Source: Prorocentrum cordatum (lineage: Eukaryota; Sar; Dinophyceae; Prorocentrales; Prorocentraceae). Taken from it: a stretch of 60,000 nt of DNA. Under the pieces are notes generated by a model. It saw only the letters and a list, made by a program, of their open reading frames with translations. It did not search any database and was not told the origin of the DNA. The position numbers and the translations under genes were made by a program. Each line of letters begins with the position of its first letter. Within the stretch, counting starts at the first letter, position 1. Below, piece by piece: positions 1 to 7,743 of this stretch. The DNA is taken from the NCBI GenBank assembly GCA_963575745.1, contig CAUYUJ010021693.1, positions 384,768 through 444,767 on the forward strand, read 5' to 3'.

Positions 1-474
1 GCCCGCTCTGGGGTCACAGCCTTGGAGGACTGCTAGCCTGTCACCACTAAGTGTGGCTCTCGTGGTGATAGGGAGGCGCCGGATTTCCCCTCCGGCGCGT
101 GGTGCTTGTCTGCCAAGATGTAGTCCGGCGGCACCGCAGATGCGTCGTAAGTGCGGCCCTTGGGGGTTGCACAGCTGACAGAGGTCGAGCATAGGGGCCC
201 AGACTGCGGTTTTGTCTGCCGGGGCGACGGGAGGCTGCCCTTCGCGCAGGTCATCATCAGCTTCATCGTCGTCCTGGAGGTCGGAGTCGGGGACAGCGAT
301 GCCCTGGACAATGAGTCTGGCGGCTTCGTCAGCGCCCATGGGGGTGCAGTCCAAGTTCGCACAGTACCTGAAGGAGATCTGGTGCAACAGTCGGCAGACT
401 AGCCTCTGGTGTTGTCCCCTAGTGCACATCGCCGTGGCCAGGTCCCTGGGGTGGTCCGGGGCTCTGGGTTTTTT
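1..474 (-). pseudogene. Element 1, C-terminal tail continuing off the window
   Basis: After the A6 slip the minus strand is open without a stop from 474 to base 1 (about 158 codons). It includes an acidic stretch (PDSDLQDDDEADDDLREGQ) and scattered Cys (YCANLDC, LCQLCNP). No domain is recognised and the end lies outside the window. The long open frame right after the homopolymer supports the frameshift reading. Confidence 0.45.
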
Positions 475-1246
475 CCCAGGCAAGGGCAGCCGCGGGGCAC
501 CAGCACCACACGTGCTCGGTTGTGGCTTCTCCAAGGCCACAGAGTGGACAGGCTCCGTAGAGTCCTTGCCGCATGGAAACGCTAATGCTAGCATGGGGCC
601 TTCTTCGCCCGGCAGCAAGTGCGCGCAGGTCTTCGGGGAGGGCGTCGTCGTCTAGGAGAGGCCAGAGGACGGCCTCACCGCTCCAGGACCCAAGGCAGGT
701 GTGACACCAGGCCTGTCCGTCGTCTCGGTGGCCGGCTGTGAGCCAAACTCTCTTGGCGGGCCCGCCGCAGCTGCACTGGTGGGGGATCCTGTCTGCCGCG
801 CTTCGCCGTCGCGCAGAACCGGGTTGCCCGTTGGCCAGAAGCCGGAGGACGTGGTGTGCCTCGGTAAAGGATGCACAGTGTCCCAGGAGAGACCATTCCG
901 CGCCATCTGTCTGCGCCCACCTGCGCTCGTCGCTGGTTGCGGTGAGCCATTTGTTGACGATGTGTCCCTGTAGCTGCGACCAGGCCGCGACATAGACCAC
1001 CCGTCCGAAGTAGCGCGCCCGCAATCGAAGAGGCTCTCTCACCGCTCGATTGAATAAGTCGGCTGCCCTGGAGTCAGAACCTCGGAGCCGGGTTTGAGGG
1101 GCTCTTGCCGGGGCGGAAATTCCCGCGCCCATTTCGCGAGTTCGTTCCACCTTCTCCCGGCCTTCTGTCGCGACTGGGGCGGGCCCCACAGGTCGTCCAG
1201 GACGTGGGCTCTGGCTGCGATCGCACGCGAGGTGGCGACCGGGCAC
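419..1246 (-). CDS. Element 1, RT C-terminal region with CCHC zinc finger
   Basis: After about 60 out-of-frame codons the chain continues from the RT thumb (AADLFNRAVREPLRLRARYF). It contains a first Cys set (HQCSCGG then WCHTC) and then the finger CPLCGLGEATTEHVWCWC at 497-550. This is the C-x2-C-x8-H-x4-C finger that follows RT in many LINEs and helps bind element RNA. The frame shifts at six T on the plus strand (469-474): one A fewer on the minus strand would read WEKPRAPD into the next frame. Confidence 0.65.
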   Translation of the reverse strand: MPGRHLACDRSQSPRPGRPVGPAPVATEGREKVERTREMGAGISAPARAPQTRLRGSDSRAADLFNRAVREPLRLRARYFGRVVYVAAWSQLQGHIVNKWLTATSDERRWAQTDGAEWSLLGHCASFTEAHHVLRLLANGQPGSARRRSAADRIPHQCSCGGPAKRVWLTAGHRDDGQAWCHTCLGSWSGEAVLWPLLDDDALPEDLRALAAGRRRPHASISVSMRQGLYGACPLCGLGEATTEHVWCWCPAAALAWEKTQSPGPPQGPGHGDVH

Positions 1247-2394
1247 TTGGGGCAGCCAGGGACCTGGAACCGGATGCCCAAGCCAGTGAGAATGTTGTCG
1301 GGAATCCAGGAAGCAGAGGCCAGGCCGAGAGCGACTCTAAGGTGGGCACGAAGCGTCCTTTCATGAACGGTGTCGGGGAGAGAGTACTGCGAGGGGTAGG
1401 GGATGAGCGCAATCAGGTAGGTATTCCAGGCAAGGGCGGTTTTGTTAGGCGACATGTTGGCCAGGTGCAGGGCCATGGCTCTGTCCCTGAGTTTGGGGAG
1501 CGGTTTGCCCCAAGTGCCCGCGACGAGAGCATCGAGCTGTCCTCGGGTCATGGTGCCCCTGGGCGGTGAGGTCTCTCCTTCGGCAGCCCGAGATACGACG
1601 CAGGCGCCGAGGTAGGGCCACTGAGGCCGCACAGCGGACGAGCCGAAGGGGGTGTAGTCCATGACACGTCTCCACCACTCGTGGTTGCTGGCTGGCACCA
1701 GCGCCGTTTTGAAGTTGCACCTGCAGGGGCAGCTCCAGGGAGTACACAACGCGGCGCTGTCCGGCCCTCCGACCCGTCTGATCATGTCCAGTATAAGTGC
1801 CTCCGGAAGGCCCGTGACCGTCGTCGTGGTGCCATTGTCAGTGAAGTCCACGGGGGCAGTTGCCAGGAGTTGCCTGACGTCGACCCTGCACGGTGCCTCG
1901 ATTCCCTTGCACTTGTGGGCTTCAACCAGGAGTTTGGCCGCCCTTGCAAGCCACGGCAGCGCAATGCCAGCACGGAGTGTTTGGGCTGTGGCGCCTAGTA
2001 GCGCGGCCAGGTCGTCCACGTACGTCGGGTCGTCCGACCCCGTGATGTTTGCAAGGGCGCAGATTAGAGGGTCATAGCTCAGGCACCAGAGGAGCGGGGA
2101 GGCGGTGCCCCCATTCCGATGGAGCGGAGGAGCCTCCTTATCCTGCTCTTGCATTTTCCTTTGCAGGTGCGCGCGCTCCTGCTGCTGACCAGGGCGTCCA
2201 CTGAGTGAAGAAGCCAGCTGGGGAGTCGCCAACGATCCGTCAGCTGCCCCATCCATTGCAGGGATATGCGCTCGAAAACTTTGTTCTGGTCGCAGAAGAG
2301 GACAGCCGTGCTGGGGGCTGGGCCCAGGGATCTTGTGGCGCTCTGTATGTACTGGTCCACGGCCTCCTGGTGCTCGCCCAGCAGGGCTGTCCAC
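1039..2394 (-). CDS. Element 1, reverse transcriptase, C-terminal part with YVDD
   Basis: The first ~93 codons are shadow. The meaningful part starts at GGTASPLLWCLSYDPLI (about 2,110) and reaches the catalytic box TYVDDLAALLG, with YVDD at 2,011-2,022 and both Asp present. The thumb and connection follow (TLRAHLRVALGLASASWIPD, KAGRRWNELAKWAREFPPRQ). The frame ends in YSIER near 1,041. The homologous chain continues one frame over with DSRAADLFNRAVREPL, so a one-base lesion lies near 1,065. The active-site residues of the RT are intact in DNA. Confidence 0.72.
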   Translation of the reverse strand: MDSPAGRAPGGRGPVHTERHKIPGPSPQHGCPLLRPEQSFRAHIPAMDGAADGSLATPQLASSLSGRPGQQQERAHLQRKMQEQDKEAPPLHRNGGTASPLLWCLSYDPLICALANITGSDDPTYVDDLAALLGATAQTLRAGIALPWLARAAKLLVEAHKCKGIEAPCRVDVRQLLATAPVDFTDNGTTTTVTGLPEALILDMIRRVGGPDSAALCTPWSCPCRCNFKTALVPASNHEWWRRVMDYTPFGSSAVRPQWPYLGACVVSRAAEGETSPPRGTMTRGQLDALVAGTWGKPLPKLRDRAMALHLANMSPNKTALAWNTYLIALIPYPSQYSLPDTVHERTLRAHLRVALGLASASWIPDNILTGLGIRFQVPGCPKCPVATSRAIAARAHVLDDLWGPPQSRQKAGRRWNELAKWAREFPPRQEPLKPGSEVLTPGQPTYSIER

Positions 2395-3632
2395 GATGGC
2401 CCGGGTTCGGCGTCGGCCACCGGGTCCAGGGCGAGGTGGTTAGTGGCAGATGTGATGTTGGGACCACACTGTCCCCCTCGCTTGGCCGCTTGATTAGGGC
2501 TGAGTCTGGGTTCGATCACGGGGCCCAGCTGGTCGGCAATGGTCGCGCCGTGCAGTCTCCGAAGGCAGGTGGGGAGTTGCAAGGGTCGCATATCGTTGGG
2601 CAACTCAGCGGCCGCCTTTTTGCCGATCCAGACCAACAAATCAATGGAAGGGCCTAATACCAAGTCTATAAGATCTGGATTCAAGTCAGCGGCGTACCAG
2701 GCCTGCGCAAGCAGGCAGGCAACGAAACGGGCCCCGGGGTGGTACAGTTCGTACGGTTCTCCATCCACCCCAGGAGCACTGCCGCTTGGACCCAGGACGA
2801 GGGAGGCAATCCTGCCCCACTGCGGGTTGGGGGAGTCCGGGAACTGCCCAAGATCCTTGTGCCGGAAGTACTCGGCAAGGATTCGGTCCGCAGCTGGGGG
2901 AAGGGGGGGAGCAGTTTGCCAGATGTGGTTACGGCTCTGCCAGAGGACGTCGTCAACTTCCTTCGTGCGTTCCTTCCACCTCCCATCAGTGTCGCGCACT
3001 CCGAGAATGGCGTGCGCTTTGACGAAGAATTCTCGGCCCGTGCGGCAGTGCGAGGCGAGAGCGGGGCGCTCGACGCCAGGGCCCCTTTGCAAGGGGGTGA
3101 GTCGAGCAGCCCGTCTCTGAGCAGTGTCGTTGTCCCACTTTCGCAACCAGGAGGCGGCCTGCTGGGGGGCCAGGTCGTTGCCGTCCCACTCGTACTCGGC
3201 AAGCCAGGCAGCGAGTGTCCCCGCTGGGCGTGTGTTGGACTCGGATCTCGCCGCAGCAGCGATCAGGGTACCTGGGAAGCGATTGGTCTTGATCCTGCGC
3301 CACTTCCTCCACCAGTCCTGCATGGCCGCCGACATGGCGTGGCGACCAAGAGTGAGCAGGGCAGGAACGAGGGGGGCGGTGTGGTCGTCCGCCAGGGGAG
3401 GGGCCAGAGGTGGAGCTGAAGGCTCCTGTTCTCTTTCTCCTTCACCGTCGTCGTTGTCCCTGTGTCTTGCTGGGAATTGACCAGGGGCCGCCGGACGGAC
3501 CCAGTCGGCAGGTTGCAGGAGTCCGGTCAGGTCGACGTCGGGCAGTCCGAAGATACGCTCGAGGAAGGTGTAGAGGGCTCTTAGTTCAGCATGCGCCTCG
3601 CCCGGCAGGAGGCGCAAGTCACCGGCCCGCAT
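2079..3632 (-). CDS. Element 1, reverse transcriptase, N-terminal part
   Basis: Residues 1-200 link endonuclease and RT. RT motifs follow: GPSGSAPGVDGEPYE (281-294), MRPLQLPTCLRRLHG (348-362, the conserved RPI-type block), EPRLSPNQAAKRGG (374-387) and LFCDQNKVFERIS (445-457), whose Asp448 is the motif A catalytic residue. The domain then breaks at IGMGAPPP: the plus-strand C run at 2,108-2,112 is one base short of reading IGMGGTASPLLW, the usual PLSPLLF-type motif. The last eleven residues are out of frame. Class: LINE RT; the exact clade cannot be set by eye. Confidence 0.75.
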   Translation of the reverse strand: MRAGDLRLLPGEAHAELRALYTFLERIFGLPDVDLTGLLQPADWVRPAAPGQFPARHRDNDDGEGEREQEPSAPPLAPPLADDHTAPLVPALLTLGRHAMSAAMQDWWRKWRRIKTNRFPGTLIAAAARSESNTRPAGTLAAWLAEYEWDGNDLAPQQAASWLRKWDNDTAQRRAARLTPLQRGPGVERPALASHCRTGREFFVKAHAILGVRDTDGRWKERTKEVDDVLWQSRNHIWQTAPPLPPAADRILAEYFRHKDLGQFPDSPNPQWGRIASLVLGPSGSAPGVDGEPYELYHPGARFVACLLAQAWYAADLNPDLIDLVLGPSIDLLVWIGKKAAAELPNDMRPLQLPTCLRRLHGATIADQLGPVIEPRLSPNQAAKRGGQCGPNITSATNHLALDPVADAEPGPSWTALLGEHQEAVDQYIQSATRSLGPAPSTAVLFCDQNKVFERISLQWMGQLTDRWRLPSWLLHSVDALVSSRSARTCKGKCKSRIRRLLRSIGMGAPPPRSSGA

Positions 3633-3823
3633 GGCGTTGTCTCTGCGGGTTCTGGGGGCGCCCTTTGGCTCCAGATACTGTCGATTTGCGACTCGTTGTC
3701 TGCGTCAACCCTAGTGGGGCCGTCGCAGTGGCAGACGCTCGATCCTGACTGCGCGAGCAGGTCGGTGAGGGCCGCTGCGTCGTCGGTTTCGCCTTCTCTG
3801 GGGTTGTCAACCTGTATGTTCAT
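3581..3823 (-). pseudogene. Element 1, APE-type endonuclease, C-terminal part
   Basis: This frame starts at the Met of the GGDMN motif and carries DMNIQ and ADNESQIDSIW (3,671-3,694), the counterpart of the conserved S-x-I-D-x-[IV] motif near the end of LINE endonucleases. A plus-strand G run at 3,654-3,658 is one base short of carrying this frame into the RT frame. The last ~20 codons (CASCRARRMLN) are therefore likely out of frame. Confidence 0.62.
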
Positions 3824-4740
3824 GTCACCCCCCAGTACGTGGGGGTGTCATCCCATCTCTCGATGGCCTGACGAATGGCACCTATGGTTTCGGACTTTCT
3901 GGACGGAGGGAGGTACACCGACACCAGGCGGCAGGTGCTTTCACCTCGTCTGATCGTGGCTGCAACGGCGCACCCAGGGACAATGTCCTCAGACCGAACA
4001 AGCGCCGTGCCGTGCGGGATGAGGATTGCCACCCCGCCGGCGCGGCCCCCGGCCGGTCCTGTGTAGGCAGGCGATGCGATAAGCGCGCGAGCGTGGAACA
4101 TGGTGGACCAGACGGCCGCTTCATGCTCAGTCCAGTGGGTCTCCTGAATGAGTCCAATTCTCCCGTTGGTGGTCATCTGCGTCAGAAAGGTGTGCTTGAT
4201 CATGTTCTTGTGTGCTGTCGTACTTTTGAAGTATCTGACGCTCCAGCAGCCCAGTTTGAGCGTGCCGGACTGCATGGCGTTAGCAATTGCGTCTACCAAG
4301 GTCCGCAAAGACCGATCCCCACACATGTCCGCCCATGTGGGTTTGTCCCAGGCGGCAGCGTGTAGGTAAGCCCATAGGGACCGTGGCCGCCGGACGGTGT
4401 AGTTACAGTGCAGTGCCAAGGCACGACCCAGGGAAGAGCTGGCAGCTTGCCATGCTCTAGTTCTCGCCCCCGGTACGAGATTCGTGGTCGGGGGAGACCC
4501 GAGGGCGCGGTAAAGCGACCCTGGGTCTTCAGGCGAGTCTAGGGGAACGGCAGCCCGGGCTGGACATGCTGCTGCTGCAGCATGGTTCGTACTATGTCGT
4601 CTGGGAAGGGGTTTTCGGCGAGCGGTGCCCAAGGGCAGTTTCTGTCCGCGAAGCTGCGCGCCTGTCTCCATGCGGTCCACACGTGCCTCTCGGTCGGTGC
4701 AGCATGCTGCTGTCCGGGTATGGGTTCGTCCCTGCCCCAT
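3820..4740 (-). CDS. Element 1, APE-type endonuclease, N-terminal part
   Basis: From residue 161 (4,260) the frame reads as an apurinic-endonuclease-like nuclease of LINEs: LKLGCWSVRYF (the N of the usual WNV is Ser here), GLIQETHWTEHE with the catalytic Glu200 (4,141-4,143), GGRAGGVAILIPHG and CRLVSVYLPPSRKS. Such nucleases nick target DNA to prime reverse transcription. The frame ends TYWGVT, immediately before the GGDMN motif, because the plus-strand C run at 3,828-3,833 has six C where seven are needed to read YWGGDMNIQ. The first ~50 codons overlap the methyltransferase tail and are probably out of frame. Confidence 0.7.
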   Translation of the reverse strand: MGQGRTHTRTAACCTDREARVDRMETGAQLRGQKLPLGTARRKPLPRRHSTNHAAAAACPARAAVPLDSPEDPGSLYRALGSPPTTNLVPGARTRAWQAASSSLGRALALHCNYTVRRPRSLWAYLHAAAWDKPTWADMCGDRSLRTLVDAIANAMQSGTLKLGCWSVRYFKSTTAHKNMIKHTFLTQMTTNGRIGLIQETHWTEHEAAVWSTMFHARALIASPAYTGPAGGRAGGVAILIPHGTALVRSEDIVPGCAVAATIRRGESTCRLVSVYLPPSRKSETIGAIRQAIERWDDTPTYWGVT

Positions 4741-5126
4741 GCCAGGATGGAGGAAACGAGTCTACGTTGGAGGCACCTTGGGTCGCAATGGATGCCAACG
4801 GCGTCGTAGAGCATTCTCCCCCTGATGGCTAAGGACCGGTAGTAGGACCCGAGGCCCACTGCTCGAGCCCGCTCGGGGGATGGGACCCGGAGTCCATGCT
4901 CTCTTCCGTGCGCAAGCAGCCATCCCGCCCAAGCCTTGACCTTTCCTTCGCTGGCTAGACTCTCCCGTTCTCTGCCTTGACAGACGAGAGCCAGACCCTC
5001 GGTGCAGCCCTGGAAGCGTCGCTCGGCCCCCGTCTCCGCGAGGATGTTCTTGATGCCGTTCCTGGTGTCGGCGAGAGTGCGGAGGAGCCACCTGTAGCTG
5101 CTGTCTTCGCTGTACAGGAGGCACAA
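4539..5126 (-). pseudogene. Element 1, C-terminal part of the methyltransferase (putative motifs IX-X)
   Basis: This frame takes over where the core methyltransferase frame loses resemblance. RVPSPERARAVGLGSYYRSL followed by RGRMLYDAVGIHCDP matches the spacing of the C-terminal C5-methyltransferase region, where a 'T..E.ER..GFP..YT' block precedes an 'R..LLG' block. The Asn or Ser usually found after the last Gly is replaced by Ile-His. The region between motif IV and this frame (5,127-5,350) shows no clear ENV motif in any frame, so it is damaged or divergent. After 4,560 the coding chain moves to the endonuclease frame. Assignment rests on pattern and position only. Confidence 0.5.
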
Positions 5127-7599
5127 TGGGTGCGTCTGCTAGCTGCCCGGGACTATGGCTTCGGGGGCGCTGGCCGGGGCTCTGGACTGGGTCCAAGTGG
5201 GGATGCGTCCGTCTGGTCGGCATGTCCACCGTCTTTTCCCAGGGACTCGGGAGTCTGGGATACGTGACGAAATCTTCAGCGGGAGGACAATTGCTGAGCC
5301 AGGGGCGGTCTCTTGGGCTAGCCACTGAGGAGGCAGCATCGAGGCGCACTGCCCAGTCGAGCGGTCCGTCCAATCCTCCGCGTTGGCTTGTTGAGGACAG
5401 GTTTGTACATGGGAGTCCGGCAGTGATGACCAGGAGGCTTCCAGGGTCAAGGATTCTCAGGTGGCTAGACCAGGAATTCTGATCCTCCTCTCCCCTTAGC
5501 AGGTCCCAGACGTCAGCTCCTAGCCTCTCGTGCGGAGGGCCTCCATCACAACGTGTAGCGTTGTCACGGCCCCAGCGCCTCTCCACTCGAGATGCGGCTT
5601 CTTCGTTAATTTCGACAAAGGCGGAGGATCTGAAGCGTGGAACCGTGGCGACTTTTGCAATGAGGTCACCGATCGCTAGTCTTGCCAGTCCCCATCCATC
5701 GAAGAGTGAGACGAGGTGTAGGCTTGGTCCTGTGGCCGCACACGGGTTCGGTCTCGGGTCTACAACTCGGGCTCTTGCCTGCTGAGTGAAATCGAGTGTC
5801 CAGTCGTCGCCTTGTCCAAGGCCGGCGTTTGTATGGAGCCTGAGGTGTCCCGAGATATCCCAGGCGTCGTCGGTGGGGCAAAGGGAAACAATGCCGTCCC
5901 GCTGAAGAGTCCTGAGCGTGCCGATGATCTGCGTGTTATCCAGACCTGCAATTTGGTACGCAGCAAGCGTAGTGTCCGAGGGGGCGACTGGGGATAGACC
6001 CGTCCGTTCGTCCCTGTGGCGCTCCCATACCTGTTGGAGTGCGTCGGCAGGCTGGGGAGCTGCGGTGGCCTCGTCTGGTGTGAACCCCGCTGGTCGGGGC
6101 CGCGCTCTGCGTGTTTGGCCGTCCTCTGCACTTGCTGGCCTGGATGCTTGCCTTTTGATGCCGCGGCCTGCGACGGCGGGAGGGGTGCCATCTCCCGCTC
6201 GATGGCTGGTGCGCTCCCAGAGATCGACCAGGGTCCTGGAATTGGGTGACCTGGTGCCTGGTCTGGTGGATCTTTCCCTGCTGGTGTTGCCTGCTGGTCT
6301 GGCTCGTGCAGTGTCTCGTGGGATTGTCCTACGTGCGTCTTCCGCCGTTCCCCGGGGAGCTCGGCGGGACGGGCTTCTGTGTGCCCTGGCGGCAGCGGTG
6401 CTGCGTGGCTGAGCTCTAGCTCCAAGCAGTCGTGGTCCGGCCGCGCTTCTGGTTCGGCCACGCCTGGCTGCAGCGGTCTCTGCTGTGCTCCCGCCAGTTT
6501 CGGCCGGTGCGCGTGCGCGTCTGGGCGTGCTGGCGCGACGGGCGGTGTTTCTGGTGCTGCGGAGGTTCCTTGCGGAGGCCTCTACCGTCTCTCTTAAGAC
6601 CTGGTCTCTGTCGTCGGAGAATGGAGAACCGGCGCCCGCACGCAAAATGGTGCGAAGCGTGCAGGTGTAAGGTCCTGGAAAGGGGGCCTCGGGAGCCAGC
6701 GCGCTGTCCGAGCGCGCCGCTGAGCTGCCAGCAAGCTGCCGAAATTGGGCACAGGCCGCGTCTGCCGTTAGTGCCGCAACGCGTGTGCGAATTCTCCTAC
6801 CCATGGGGTTGCGCGTCCCAGGGGGTGGATGGGAGTTCCAATGGGCGCTGTAGGCGTCTGGAATTCGCATTGGTAGGCCAAGGTCTTCATGCAGGTCCCG
6901 CACAGTTTTGTCAAGTTGTTGTATTTCAGCGGCCCAAGCTATCGCGCTCAGCACTCGGTTCCATTCGTCTGCGGTGGGAGGACTACCTGTGCCGTCTGCG
7001 ACTTGCAATTGAGCTCGCCTGAGCGTGCGCGCCATTGCTTCGTGCTCCCGTCGCCAATCCGCCTCCATGCACGGTGGGGGCTCAAGCCCGTTTCTCAATG
7101 ATCCTCGACCCAGGGGGTCGCTACTGCAACTTTCCACCGTGCCGGGAGGCGGTCTTCTGCTCTGGGCTGGTGTCGGGTCCGTTGAGACCCGTGGAGGTGC
7201 GGTTGTCAGGGATCCTTCTCCCCCCCTGCTCGCTGCCCTGGTAGCTTCTGGTGTGCACTGCCTGTCCCTGGCGCTGTCTGGTGTCGCGGCCCTCTCGCTT
7301 CCTGCTGTGGGCTGCTCCAGGTTGGCTCGCGCATCTGCTGGGGAGGTCTGATCGCTCCTGGGGGGATCTGCGTTAATGGGGGTCTCGGGACTGCCTGCGG
7401 TGCCCGTCCCATTTTCTCCTGCTGGCGCGGCAGGGGTATCCGTTGGCGCGGGGTTGTCTGCACTCCCGGGGCTCCGTCTCGCTTCATCTGCAGGGGCCCG
7501 GGCATGCGTAGTTCCCCCGCAGGGTGTCGCGGGATTCGCAGGGGTCATCCGAGGGGGCCCTTGCCTGGTGTAGTCCTCGCGGCCTTCGCCGTTGTCCAC
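4762..7599 (-). CDS. Element 1, disordered linker plus N-terminal half of a DNMT3-like cytosine-5 DNA methyltransferase
   Basis: Residues 1-500 are Ala/Pro/Arg/Thr-rich and probably disordered. From about residue 626 (5,724) a methyltransferase fold starts. Motif I is LVSLFDGWGLARLAIGDL (SLFDG as in the DNMT3 family), followed by an acidic cofactor-binding block (FVEINEEAASRVERRWG) and a GADVWDLL block. Motif IV is ITAGLPCTNLSS with the Pro-Cys pair at 5,407-5,412; this Cys is the expected catalytic nucleophile. It is followed by QRGGLDGP, resembling the KGLYEG of DNMT3. The family transfers a methyl group from S-adenosylmethionine to cytosine C5. After about residue 750 the translation loses resemblance and an ENV motif is not visible, so there is at least one frame break before 5,126. 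The listed Met is internal: the frame is open back to the stop at 7,744. Confidence 0.72.
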   Translation of the reverse strand: MDNGEGREDYTRQGPPRMTPANPATPCGGTTHARAPADEARRSPGSADNPAPTDTPAAPAGENGTGTAGSPETPINADPPRSDQTSPADARANLEQPTAGSERAATPDSARDRQCTPEATRAASRGGEGSLTTAPPRVSTDPTPAQSRRPPPGTVESCSSDPLGRGSLRNGLEPPPCMEADWRREHEAMARTLRRAQLQVADGTGSPPTADEWNRVLSAIAWAAEIQQLDKTVRDLHEDLGLPMRIPDAYSAHWNSHPPPGTRNPMGRRIRTRVAALTADAACAQFRQLAGSSAARSDSALAPEAPFPGPYTCTLRTILRAGAGSPFSDDRDQVLRETVEASARNLRSTRNTARRASTPRRARAPAETGGSTAETAAARRGRTRSAAGPRLLGARAQPRSTAAARAHRSPSRRAPRGTAEDARRTIPRDTARARPAGNTSRERSTRPGTRSPNSRTLVDLWERTSHRAGDGTPPAVAGRGIKRQASRPASAEDGQTRRARPRPAGFTPDEATAAPQPADALQQVWERHRDERTGLSPVAPSDTTLAAYQIAGLDNTQIIGTLRTLQRDGIVSLCPTDDAWDISGHLRLHTNAGLGQGDDWTLDFTQQARARVVDPRPNPCAATGPSLHLVSLFDGWGLARLAIGDLIAKVATVPRFRSSAFVEINEEAASRVERRWGRDNATRCDGGPPHERLGADVWDLLRGEEDQNSWSSHLRILDPGSLLVITAGLPCTNLSSTSQRGGLDGPLDWAVRLDAASSVASPRDRPWLSNCPPAEDFVTYPRLPSPWEKTVDMPTRRTHPHLDPVQSPGQRPRSHSPGQLADAPIVPPVQRRQQLQVAPPHSRRHQERHQEHPRGDGGRATLPGLHRGSGSRLSRQRTGESSQRRKGQGLGGMAACARKRAWTPGPIPRAGSSSGPRVLLPVLSHQGENALRRRWHPLRPKVPPT
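5350..5724 (-). other. DNMT3-like C5-methyltransferase catalytic core (motifs I-IV)
   Basis: Within one frame the order is motif I (SLFDGWG, SAM binding), an acidic residue at the end of the next strand (FVEINEE), an Asp-containing loop (GADVWDLL) and motif IV (GLPCTNLSS, catalytic Cys). This is the canonical order of C5 methyltransferases. SLFDG plus PCxxLS followed by a Gly-Leu-x-Gly stretch is closer to DNMT3 than to DNMT1 or bacterial Dcm. Confidence 0.75.
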
Positions 7600-7743
7600 C
7601 GCTCCTCCTCCTCCTGGCGTGCTGCCCAGGGATGGTGGTGCCGCACCCGTGCCTGGTGCTGGTACCGCAGTCTGTGGTTGTGTCCCACCCGCATCCGTAG
7701 CAGGGCTGCCTTCGGACCCCGCAATACGGCCTGCACCCGTCTG

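Noticed and set aside
3820-3833. Programmed ribosomal frameshift at GGDxN
   Set aside because: No slippery heptamer plus structure is evident, and several other breaks lie at ordinary homopolymers; an indel is simpler.
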